Made by a program: the position numbers and the translations under genes
Notes under the pieces: generated by a model
The model's input: the letters and a program-made list of their open reading frames with translations, nothing else
What the model was told of the DNA's origin: nothing
Database searches by the model: none
Shown: one piece after another, positions 22,576-31,794 of the stretch
Layout: the number at the start of each line of letters is the position of its first letter
Position numbering within the stretch: position 1 is the stretch's first letter
From: Cladophialophora immunda
Lineage: Eukaryota > Ascomycota > Eurotiomycetes > Chaetothyriales > Herpotrichiellaceae
DNA: 64,000 bases
NCBI RefSeq assembly: GCF_000835495.1
Contig: NW_015622546.1
Coordinates: 3,404,955 to 3,468,954 of the forward strand
Direction: 5' to 3'

Positions 22576-23812
22576 ATGATGACAGGCTCACCCCGGGCTG
22601 GTGGTCGACCTCCACCAAATCCCTTCATGCAGAGCCTTCACTCTTCTGCTCGAGTGATGCCTAGCCGCAAAAGACCGAAAACCCTCAACACTAGCATCCC
22701 CAGCAACCCTCGGACTTCTGTTCCCGGCCAGGCTTCTCAACCTTTCTCTTCAGACAGACCAGGTGAAAGTGATGATCTCGGAGCCACCGCCGTGCTCTAC
22801 AACTTGACTTTGATGCCATCAGCACCTCCACCTCGAATTCGCACCGAAGAAAACAGCCCCCCTCCGGAGCTCTCCTCTATTGTTGAGTCTATCGGACGTC
22901 CCCGTTCTCCTAGCCAACCACCTCGAACTTCCAACGAAGGAGAGGCTTCCGTAAAGAAAGCTATGCAGGGGGAAAAGGAAGAACAAAAAGAGACCGCCGC
23001 CAAGGCAAGAGTCGCTAGTGGGGAAGGAAAGACAAGAGCAAAGCGAAAGAGAGCCAGTTCGGATGGAAGTGATTTTGAAAAGTACATCCAAGGCAAAATC
23101 GATCGTGCCAATAACCCTCCCACTTTCATCGGACCTATGAAGTATCCGGGTAAGCCGCTTCCTGCAACACTCGCCGACGCAGGTGAATGGGACAAAATGC
23201 TCTGGACGTGGAAACTCAACGGTGTGGCGCATCAGGATGTTGAAAAGGAATGGGAGCGGTTGACGGGAGAAGCGCTGAGTAGGAATAACTTGCTGGTTCG
23301 GTTTTGCAGGCTGAAGGAGCAATTTGCCGTGAGCGGAGAACTCGAGGTACGTCCAGCCTTGCTTTCTCACTTCTGTCGTCTCGCTATACTAACATGTTGC
23401 CCAGTTCCCAGACTACTGGCTCAAGCGATGGCCCAATGATATGAAATACAAGATCATCTCTGACCGAAAGAAAGAGGAGAAGAGAAATGAGATGAGGTTG
23501 ATCGACGCCAGGACTAGGGCAATGAAAGCGATCGAACCCCTGTTGTGGGAAGCCGTCCGGAGAATCTACAAAGAGGAGCACGGAGAGAAAGTTTCCTGCC
23601 AAATATTGAAGGCACGATGGGAAAAGATCGCAAAGAAAGTCGAGTCGAATGATCCCAAGGTCGCAGATGACCATAAGAAGGCGCAGGGAGAGGCGGAAGA
23701 CAGACAGATGGTGAACAATGAAGAAGAGGCGTGGGAAAGGCAGGGTGATGTGGATGGTGGCGGTGAATTTGAGATGGCGTATGAAGAGCAGCCAGCTCGC
23801 GAGAAGGGGTGA
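22576..23812 (+). CDS. Myb/SANT-like DNA-binding protein
   Basis: A 392 aa nuclear-type protein. Exons 22576-23346 and 23405-23812; the 58 nt intron has a perfect branch point (ATACTAAC) and the phase-0 join gives SGELE|FPDYWLKRW. The first 190 residues are disordered and Pro/Ser-rich with Lys/Arg-rich patches (TRAKRKRAS) suitable as NLS. The folded part begins with EWDKMLWTWKLNGVAHQDV and RLTGEALSRNNLLVRFCRLK (about residues 204-250), a tryptophan-spaced Myb/SANT-like helix-turn-helix. A second helical block follows with YWLKRWPNDMKYKIISDRKK and CQILKARWEKIAKK, resembling another divergent repeat. The acidic C-terminus is Gln/Glu-rich. Likely a chromatin or promoter-binding protein; target unknown. 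Confidence 0.75.
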
Positions 23813-24319
23813 ACAACGACGACAGCGTGTTGCCAATGTGACCGTCGAATTGGGCGTGGATGAGGCTGTGATGGACCAGACAAAGATCCAGTAGACTCGA
23901 AACGGAGACTGCACCGGCAGTATGGTCAGCACAAGCAGTTGTGTATGTAGAGTGCATGAATACGAAAGAGGAATCTGGCACATCTGCGGAAGATCCTGGA
24001 CGAAACCGCAACGGACAAGGCAGTGCCACCATCCCATGCCATACCATACCATTCCCTGTTATGCATTAGGAAAGAAGATCTGGGGATCATCGCATCGACG
24101 TATCAACTTGGAGTCCGGATTCCACTTCGACTTCCGACTCCCGACTTTCTCCTCGTGGTTACATCGGCGAGGCTCCCGACGGATATGCACATAAACCCAG
24201 TCACGGCTCTCCGCATTTTCTCAGACCAAAGGCTTCAGGCTTTCCTTGTTTCCTCTTCTATTCTACGAGTGCCCCTGCTAGATCTGCTCGCAGCCGACAC
24301 CGCGGCTCAATGGTACACC
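23813..24319. other. Intergenic upstream of MFS transporter
   Basis: No separate gene. The transporter frame stays open upstream to about 24023, so an N-terminal extension cannot be excluded, but its content is not transporter-like and a leader is more likely. Confidence 0.5.
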
Positions 24320-25882
24320 ATGGATGGAAGAACCACCTCTAGCTCACTAACTGCGTCCATTGGGCTCGAACCGCAGGAATCCATTCAACTGCGCACCGCG
24401 GACGATGAGTCTGGCGACGAACGCATCGTCGTCCCTACCAATGCACAGCCTGCTATGCGACCGGTCTCTCGGAAACGACAGACAGTCATCCTCTTCTGTG
24501 CCTTCTTCGACGTCGTCATCACCATCGGTCTGAATCAAGCCTACGGTGTCTTTCTCAATTATTACCTTTCCGACGGGAGCAGTGCGAAAGATCCGTTTCT
24601 TTCGCCGAGCGAAGCTTCCAGCAAGGCAATGCTGGCATTTGTGGGCACTCTGGCCGCTGGTTTGACCTGGGGTGGGAGCATTGTTGTTAACCCGCTCATG
24701 GCGAGATCCAAGGATCCAAGGTGGCTGACCGGCGCGGGAGCAGTGCTTATTGGAATGGGTTATGTGCTTGCGAGCTTCTGTCACAAGGTCGGCGCCCCTT
24801 TGGCATTCATGCTTCGACTATCCTGACCCTCGCTCATACTCTTGTCTAGGTATGGCAGCTCCTTCTTACACAGGGTCTGATCTACGGCATCGGCACCTCT
24901 TTGATGTACTTTCCCATCCTCGCCGTGGCGCCAGAGTACTTTGACGCCCATCGTGGCTCCGCTATGGGCTTTATTCTGTCAGCAGCCGGAGTAGGAGGGC
25001 TTGTCTACGCACCTGCAGCCCGCGCACTCCTGGCGAATATGGGGGCCGCCTGGACTTTGCGCATCTTTGGGCTCGTCAATTTCGTCTTGTGCATCCCCAT
25101 TGTGCTAGGGACGCCACAGTCACGGAGCCTCTCCAAGCGGCCGACGTTGGTGGATATCAGGCTGGCCAAACGGCCCACCTTCATTCTACAAGCGACAGCT
25201 GCAATGGCTCAGGCGGCAGGAAATCTGGTCCCGCTGACCTTTCTCCCTGAGTTTAGTACGAGGTTAGGGTATACAGCTGCCTTGTAAGTACCTACACTGC
25301 CAAACTGACAGCGGCTCATGAAATATTTGTGCCAGTGGTGCGGGGCTTCTCTCGGTGAACAACGCTGTCAACACGATTAGTCGGATAGCGATGGGCTTCA
25401 TCGCCGATGTTGCAGGCAGACAAAACACCCTGGTCCTCAGCGTCCTTGGTAGTGCCATAACCGTCGTGGCATTTTGGCTCTCCAGCGCCTATGGGGCTGA
25501 TATGGGATTGTGGATAACGTTTGTGGTGACCTATGGCCTGTTCGCCGGCGGTACGTTTCCCTCCTTTCACGAGCGAACCAGCATGAAAGTTGCTTATGAG
25601 ATATTCCCAGGATACAACTCTCTCTTCCCTACCACGGTGATCGAGGTGTTCGGTGCACAGGCATACGCGTCAGTCAACGGTTTCATTTACTTCATCCGCG
25701 GTCTAGGGGCCTTTTGGGGCTCGCCAGTGGGTGGTGCATTGGTTGCAGACGGCAAACATCCGCAAGCGTTTATCAACCTCATCTGGTATGATTTTGGACT
25801 GCTGATGCTGTCGAGTATCTGTGTGATTGCGGTCCGCGGGTTGGATGCGGCAGAGAAAGGCCAATTCAAGCTGAAGGCTTGA
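24320..25882 (+). CDS. MFS monocarboxylate-type transporter
   Basis: Major facilitator of the monocarboxylate porter group (Mch/MCT-like), 462 aa, membrane protein. Exons 24320-24787, 24850-25283, 25336-25550, 25611-25882. Start chosen at CACCATGG, in front of a hydrophilic N-terminus of about 50 residues typical for the family. TM1 begins TVILFCAFFDVVITIGLNQAYGVF. Other family blocks are GLIYGIGTSLMYFPILAVAPEYF and RGSAMGFILSAAGVGGLVYAP in the N-half, then GAGLLSVNNAVNTISR, the loop ADVAGRQN, NSLFPTTVIEVFG and YASVNGFIYFIRG in the C-half. The third intron is 60 nt with no in-frame stop, so retention would insert 20 residues. It sits 336 bp upstream of HMG-CoA lyase on the same strand. The substrate is not predictable. 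Confidence 0.87.
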
Positions 25883-26218
25883 TTGATTCTCCCTCTCGCT
25901 CGGCGTTCAAAGAAGTGTTACTACTATCATGGAGAGAATCCCGACTCAAGCAGTTCATTCCGATATCGGTGGGCGCAGCCTCGTCCTCGGGCAAGGCTTC
26001 CCCGCACTTTGCCGTATTTGGCCGTGAGGAGGCTGTAGCATACAAGTTCTCCACAAGCACCACTCCACAACGTAGACTCGCCTGATACTTGCTTCATTTG
26101 GTTGACTGCTGGCTTTCCCCTTGGTCTCTTCTCGCACATGAGTGTACTTCATCTGCAGATCCCTCGAGCAAGCATACCCAATATTAAGTGTCCCTAGCCT
26201 TTCGCGCCGACTGTCACG
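25883..26218. other. Intergenic, promoter of HMG-CoA lyase
   Basis: 336 bp between two plus-strand genes; no coding signal. It must carry the transporter 3' end and the lyase promoter. Confidence 0.5.
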
Positions 26219-27411
26219 ATGAAGAGACTTGTTGGCGGCCTTCCGCGAACTCTTCCAAGACCCTTGTTCCGCAGCTTCAGCACCTCAAGACAATGCCTTG
26301 CCGACCACGTCAGAATAGTCGAAGTCGGGCCCAGAGACGGCTTGCAAAATGAGAAGAGCACAATATCCTTGGAAACAAAGCTCGAGCTTATTCGGCGGCT
26401 GGCGCAGACCGGCGTTACGCATATGGAGGCGGGCTCTTTTGTGCCTGCGAAATGGGTGCCACAGGTGTGTGACCGCCGGTAATATCCATACAGGAATGAA
26501 ACAACTGACATAATGTTCACAAGATGGCCTCGACGGCAGAAATACTCGAGTCTGTACTGACTCAACCGCCTCCTGCACCACACGGCATCGCATACAATTA
26601 CCTCGTGCCGAACATTCGCGGACTCGAGAATCTCCTCAAGATATTCCAAGCCAACGGCGCCCGCAATCCCTCAAGCTATCCTACGCCACCGCCGTCCCCC
26701 GGACCTGAACAGTCCCAAGGCCAAAGTTCCTCATCACCGGCTTCCCAGTCCTCGGCCGAAGTTCAGTCGGGGGATTCAACCGAGATTTCGTTGTTTGCCG
26801 CAGCAACAGAGACGTTCTCACAGAAAAACACCAACTGCAGCATCGCAGAAAGCTTGGAGCGATCGAAGCCAATCATGGAGCTCGCGAAGCAGCATAACAT
26901 TCGCGTGCGCGGTTATGTGTCCGTGGCATTGGGTTGTCCATATGAGGGGCCCGACGTCAACCCTCACAAGGTCGCGGAAATCACTGCTACGCTGTTGGAG
27001 ATGGGCTGCGACGAAGTTTCCGTCGCCGACACTACTGGGATGGGAACCGCGCCTCGGACGCGAAAGCTGCTCCAGACCTTGAAGGAAGCGGGCATTCTGG
27101 ATGAAGATCTTGCCCTCCATTTCCATGACACATACGGTATGGCGCTTGTGAACACTGTTGTGGGTTTGGAGCACGGTGTTAGGATATTCGACAGTTCTGT
27201 CGGAGGACTGGGTGGTTGCCCTTACAGCAAGGGCGCTACGGGCAATGTTGCGACTGAGGATCTGCTGCACCTGGTGCACAGCCTAGGCTGTGAGACCGGG
27301 GTCGATATGGTCAAGATGGCGGAAATCGGGCAATGGATTACTGCGCAGCTCGGCAGGCCCAATGATTCAAGGGCCGGGAAGGCCACACTGGCAAGGCTGA
27401 AGGAGTCGTAG
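26219..27411 (+). CDS. Hydroxymethylglutaryl-CoA lyase, mitochondrial
   Basis: Cleaves HMG-CoA to acetyl-CoA and acetoacetate, the last step of leucine degradation, in the mitochondrial matrix. Exons 26219-26464 and 26524-27411 give 377 aa. The N-terminus (MKRLVGGLPRTLPRPLFRSF) is a clear presequence. Motifs: VEVGPRDGLQNE with the catalytic Arg-Asp pair (about residues 34-45), NCSIAESL, VSVALGCPYEG, SVADTTGMG, the metal-binding HFHDTYGM, and GGLGGCPYSKGATGN with the catalytic loop Cys. All key residues are present. A Ser/Pro/Gln-rich insertion of about 40 residues (about 129-168, starting ARNPSSYPTPPPSPG) lies in a surface loop just before EISLFAAATE. There is no peroxisomal C-terminal signal. 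The family call is certain. Confidence 0.96.
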
Positions 27412-28330
27412 TGGACTTGGGCATGGTGATATAACTGAAATGTCAACATCCATACTCAGTGTGCCTTGAAGCAGCCATGTATGAGTCGGTGGTGGTGTCG
27501 TGGTCCAAAATTGAACACGAGGCACTGACAGCACAGCCTCACTGTCTCTACACGTGGTGATTTCCCCCGCTGTCATCCTTATGCCCCCAAGAACGTCAAA
27601 TCCGAAGTCCAGGCCAGCTTGACGATAGGGCCCAGAGTCGCGAATACCTAAAATGGGGTAAGTCGGCGCCACTCAGCATTGTAGGCCTAAAGTGCGAGGT
27701 GTGTGTCTTCGGCGTCCAGTCCAAAGCACGAATTGATACGATCCCTGCGTCCCGAGTACAATAGGGCCTAATCGCAGTCCCCTTCCGTGGCCAAATCAGG
27801 CAGCTATCTGGAGGTGTTCGCGGTTAAATCTCCTCAAGCGACGTAGCGTCGATGGACACCTTTATACTGAGGCCTCCCGCGGTGATTTAGCGCCATCTTC
27901 AGTGTGTGTGTGAGTCCTCGTGAATAGCCTATATAAGCTCAGTCGCCACATTGTCTCTCTTTTCAGTTAGTCCTGTTCCTTTGTAGTCTCATCGTTAGCA
28001 AGCAAGGCAAAGCACTAGACGGCACCTTACTTGATTAGGTGGCGGGAGGAGACCCCACGGTGACCTCGAGGTAATCACGGAGACTGCCATTGGATCCTAA
28101 TAATAATACTCGGTCTCGGTCTCGCTCTTTCAGGCTGAACCCCAAGCCAAGCACCGCACGACGCACAGATATCGCTGGATAGTCCTCGCAGTGATACGAT
28201 GATGACTGATCAGCCTATCGAATAAGACAGCAGGCATCAAAAACACAAGAGAAGTAACAACTTTGTTCATGGGTTGTTCGACAAGACCATCGCCTCGCTT
28301 TGAGCTGAGATCAGCCGTTCTTCGCGACTG
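27412..28330. other. Intergenic with a TATA-bearing promoter
   Basis: 919 bp without a gene. A good TATA box at 27929-27937 is followed by a CT-rich stretch, suggesting transcription toward the regulator at 28331 with a long 5' leader. Confidence 0.55.
27929..27937 (+). promoter_or_regulatory. TATA box (CTATATAAG)
   Basis: CTATATAAG followed within about 20-40 bp by TTGTCTCTCTTTTCAG, a pyrimidine-rich initiator-like region. It is about 400 bp upstream of the ATG at 28331, so the leader would be long. Confidence 0.45.
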
Positions 28331-29956
28331 ATGGGGAGGGGAAGACCACCATATCCGCGCAGCGAGGACGAAAGGGTAGCCATTCGACGGGAGAAAGTCA
28401 GGTTGAATGTCCAAGCACACAGGGAGCGCCAGAAGTTGAAGAAGCGGCTCGAAGCCCTCAACGCCCCATACCAACCAAGGCTCCGCTGGGTCCAGGAGAC
28501 GAAATGGCAGTCGAAGAGGGCGACAGACACTCGCGACCAGAACCAGGTCGTGAAATATGCTCCGACACGCTGTGGAAGGTCTCCGGGATCGCACTGCAGT
28601 CTCCTCAACCATCCAGGTCCTGAGAAGCAATACACGCTCGCGCTGTTGGCCCTGTTTCGATCACGCTTGTTGCCAGACCGCGTGACGCTCCGACGCCCAG
28701 GACCTTCGGAACAGCGGTTGACGACACCTTGTGCCCCCTGGGTTGTGAGAGGGTACGAACTCGCTGCGGTCAAGGAAAATCCTCTCATGATCGGCATGCT
28801 TCGTGCGCTGGGGCTCGCCTTACTCGGGGCTGATCACCAGCGCGAGGACATCCAGATGGTGGCACAGCGCACATACCAGACGACTCTGCCAGCAGTCAGT
28901 CGACAACTGGGGCTTCTGATGAATGGTTGCAACCGCAGCTCCAGCGACTATCCCACATTAATGTTGTCATGCCATGCGGCGGCCATGTTCGAACTGAATG
29001 TCGGCGGGTCGCTCCTCGACCTGAATCGCCACGTCCGTGGCCTCGGCTGCTTGTTGGTCCATCGCTTCCTTGAGTCAAAATCGATGCCGGACGACGTGTA
29101 CGATCTGTTGGAGGAATACCGGCTTTTCGAGCTCGTGTTTTGCTTCATCAGCCGCCAAAAATCCGTGCTGACCGGAACACCCCTGGCAACAGAAGCTATA
29201 AGTACCGACGGGCGAGATCTCGGGAATCAGCACATGAGCCAGATCAGCAGATTGGTCCGCTGCGCCGGCTCTGTTCCTCCGATCATGGTCTACGTCGATA
29301 GATTGAAAAGCGGCACCTTGACCGGCGAGCGGGAACTTGCACGCATGAGCAAGTTCTTAAAGACGCTCTCTTGCACCACGACTGGATTGCAGATCTGGTG
29401 TGAAGACTTCCTTGCTAATGATGCTCGGTCGGTCGCCGAGTCATCGAACTACACTTCTGGGCACGGCGATCTCGCGTTCCCGAACCTTGAAGTCCTGACG
29501 GCTTGGACCTACTACCTTTCGTTCAAAATGCACACTCTCGAGACTTGTATCTCTCTGCTCGAACATGCCACGTTGACCCAATCATCCCTCAGAGAAGTCG
29601 AGTACGTTGAGGACAGCACGAAATGCATCCAGTCTAGCGAGACGGACGAAGAGGTCATCCTGTTGCGCTCGGACCTGCTCGAGACGACGAAACTTCTTCT
29701 TCGGTCTTTGCCGTATTTCTCAGAAACCAGCCTGGGCTATATCGGGCGCTCATTGGTCGCATTTCCCCTGGAAACGGCGAAACGTACTCTGCTGCATGAA
29801 TTCGAGAGACGATCGAGCTTGACGTTGGCGGGAAGTGAAGCTGCTTGCGTAGACTCTTCGGATCACACGGTGCAAGACATTATAGAGGGCATCGCCGCCT
29901 TGAAGCTAATGGCTACCAGCGCAAAGGCATCAGGATGTGCACTGTTCTCAGACTAG
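28331..29956 (+). CDS. bZIP-like basic-region transcription factor
   Basis: A 541 aa single-exon protein. Residues 11-40 form a basic region resembling fungal AP-1/bZIP factors (RREKVRLNVQAHRERQKLKK, with the N-x2-A-x-R-x-R core). No regular leucine zipper follows: after KKRLEALNAP the segment becomes Pro/Gln/Trp-containing, so dimerisation by a standard zipper is doubtful. The remaining 450 residues are helical and resemble the effector domain of fungal regulators, with LRALGLALLGADHQ, MLSCHAAAMFEL and HVRGLGCLLVHR (the type seen with Zn2Cys6 or bZIP heads). There is no zinc cluster. The start ATG follows an in-frame stop region. Likely a nuclear regulator of unknown targets. Confidence 0.78.
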   Translation: MGRGRPPYPRSEDERVAIRREKVRLNVQAHRERQKLKKRLEALNAPYQPRLRWVQETKWQSKRATDTRDQNQVVKYAPTRCGRSPGSHCSLLNHPGPEKQYTLALLALFRSRLLPDRVTLRRPGPSEQRLTTPCAPWVVRGYELAAVKENPLMIGMLRALGLALLGADHQREDIQMVAQRTYQTTLPAVSRQLGLLMNGCNRSSSDYPTLMLSCHAAAMFELNVGGSLLDLNRHVRGLGCLLVHRFLESKSMPDDVYDLLEEYRLFELVFCFISRQKSVLTGTPLATEAISTDGRDLGNQHMSQISRLVRCAGSVPPIMVYVDRLKSGTLTGERELARMSKFLKTLSCTTTGLQIWCEDFLANDARSVAESSNYTSGHGDLAFPNLEVLTAWTYYLSFKMHTLETCISLLEHATLTQSSLREVEYVEDSTKCIQSSETDEEVILLRSDLLETTKLLLRSLPYFSETSLGYIGRSLVAFPLETAKRTLLHEFERRSSLTLAGSEAACVDSSDHTVQDIIEGIAALKLMATSAKASGCALFSD

Positions 29957-30490
29957 AGCGACCGACACCATGGGCGGATTCGATGGCGGAGGTGCTATCA
30001 TCAATACACGAAGCGCTCGAATCCCGTCGATCGGATCGTTCTCTACACGTCAAGTCCTGGCGATATACTTTGTCACCATATGTCGCGTTTACAAGCATTG
30101 CTTAATCATTCCAGAAATGCTCACAGAAGGTGTACATTTTTTCAGACTAGGTGCCGGCCTGGTGCTGTCGCTGTCTATTGGCAAACTTGTTGGTTAGAGA
30201 CGACCCGATTGTGATAGATGTGGTGACTTCAGCCCATCATCGCCGCCTCCAATGGAACGGAAGTAACGGTGAAAATCATACTCGTGCATACTCGTGGCCA
30301 GCATCAAAGGTGAATTTCACATTCCCACGAGGAGAGACATTATCACTCATCGGGTTCAAAACCCATGGGGACACCGAGCAGTGACAAGTCCGCTCTTGGA
30401 CAGGTATAAGTTTCACCTCAGACCCTCTGCATGGTTTTGATATTTCCCTGCTCCTCTTCCTAAGATTCGGCTACCCAACCGCACTCAACC
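29957..30490. other. Intergenic, no gene seen
   Basis: Short frames only between the bZIP-like gene and the retroelement-related ORF. No LTR-like direct repeat was noticed by eye. Confidence 0.5.
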
Positions 30491-31322
30491 ATGAATCTCA
30501 AGGGCCGCACAATCAACACATCCTATACTTACTTGGTGAACGATGGTATCCTACCTGCTGGTGTCCACCATTGCCAACATGGAGTCGCAACCTGCCTCAC
30601 AGAGCATTTCTCCAACAGCATGGGTTTCTATAGGACTTTCCGACAATGTCCAGGCGTCCAGGAATTCGCACCACACCTTGGCAATGAGCATGGCCAAGGG
30701 CGGGTCGAATTGGAATTGGCAGGGGATGTACGGCTTGTTCTGGACGACGTCGTCTGCAGTCCTCATTTGCCTCGGGTGCCAGTGGCGTACGACAGATTGT
30801 TTCTGAGTCTGCACAAGTTCTTGGACAGCGGCTGCACGCTGGAGGTCGATGAGTATGACGCCTGGATCCTACGACCCTAACGGGAACTTGTTGATCTTCG
30901 CGTTCAAGTCGCCCTCGGTCCTGGACCCCGAAATGCGCGTCGTGCTTGGTCCATTCGCCCGAGCCGTCCATGGTGTGCGACTCCCTCAGTCACTGCAGAA
31001 TGCGGTAGTGGGAGAAGGCCCACCAGCCAGAGAGAGACCACCTCGAGAACTACAAGCTGCGATATCAAGGGCAACTGCACGAGACGGAGAGAGAGCAGCG
31101 GGGCCGTTGGAGAGACAAGTTGGAAGGCTGACTGCTCCAATGGCGAACAACCCGACCAAGCCATCGTCAGACGCGGGCAACAAGGCAAGTCACAAACCTG
31201 GGACGAACTTCTCCCGACCTTCACAAGGCAATGGGTCAGCGAAGCCGAGGGACGCTGCACGCAAGCACTGGGCGAACCTGGCGTATCGAGCATTGCCACC
31301 GGCGGGCAAGGATACGAAGTAG
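30491..31322 (+). pseudogene. Ty1/copia beta-barrel (TNT1-94-like) ORF, probably frameshifted
   Basis: The first frame (30491-30880, 129 aa) has blocks in the order expected for the TNT1-94-like beta-barrel domain of copia polyproteins: YLVNDG at the usual W-x-x-D-S-G position (catalytic motif lost), GFYRTFRQCPG, GQGRVELELAG, and LVLDDVVCSPHLP followed by FLSLHKFLDSGC. It stops shortly after VDEYDAWIL. The +1 frame, overlapping from about 30870, continues sensibly with DPNGNLLIFAFKSPSVL and runs to 31322 with a basic, disordered tail. A single-base change near 30873 would explain the break. A 54 nt intron (30854-30907) is a weaker alternative. No reverse transcriptase, integrase or RNase H sequence is nearby. 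Family resemblance is by eye. Confidence 0.5.
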
Positions 31323-31794
31323 CCATATTGCTGGCTGGCTGGGGACGTCTATTGGCTTGGATCAACACGAAGCAGAGGGTTACATATACGGACCGCGAGG
31401 GGAGATGATTGATTACATGAGACTGTCTACTGTTGTCTATTGTTGTAGATGCGATGCTCGTCTGACCATCGGCCTCCGTCAGCGTCTCGCGTAAAAAGCT
31501 TGTCAAGTCACCAGTGGCGAAGGGCGTTAGTCATCCATCGTTCCATCTTCCGTCCACAACTTCATCTTCATCTTCATTCCTCGCCATCATCAAACCATCA
31601 TCCGAGGCTGTTGCTGCTTTGTTCCATCTGACAGTGAGACTCGCTCTTTTCATTCCTGTTCTCCGTGTCCATGTAGTTATTTCCCGACTACCTTCCCCAC
31701 CGTCTTCCTTGCCGGCGTCCTCCACTTTGACCGGTGGTTGGCTCAATTGTGTGTTTCCGATTCTCTATGGCTCTGGCAGCCCGTGCTTCGAACA
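31323..31794. other. Intergenic, TYW4 promoter
   Basis: 472 bp without a gene; the part from 31540 to 31640 is pyrimidine-rich (CATCTTCATCTTC) like a transcription-start region. Confidence 0.5.

Noticed and set aside
30345..30362. tRNA-like GGGTTCAAAACCC segment (also a GGTTCAAACCC near 4797)
   Set aside because: The surrounding bases do not fold into acceptor, D and anticodon arms, so these are chance T-loop-like strings.
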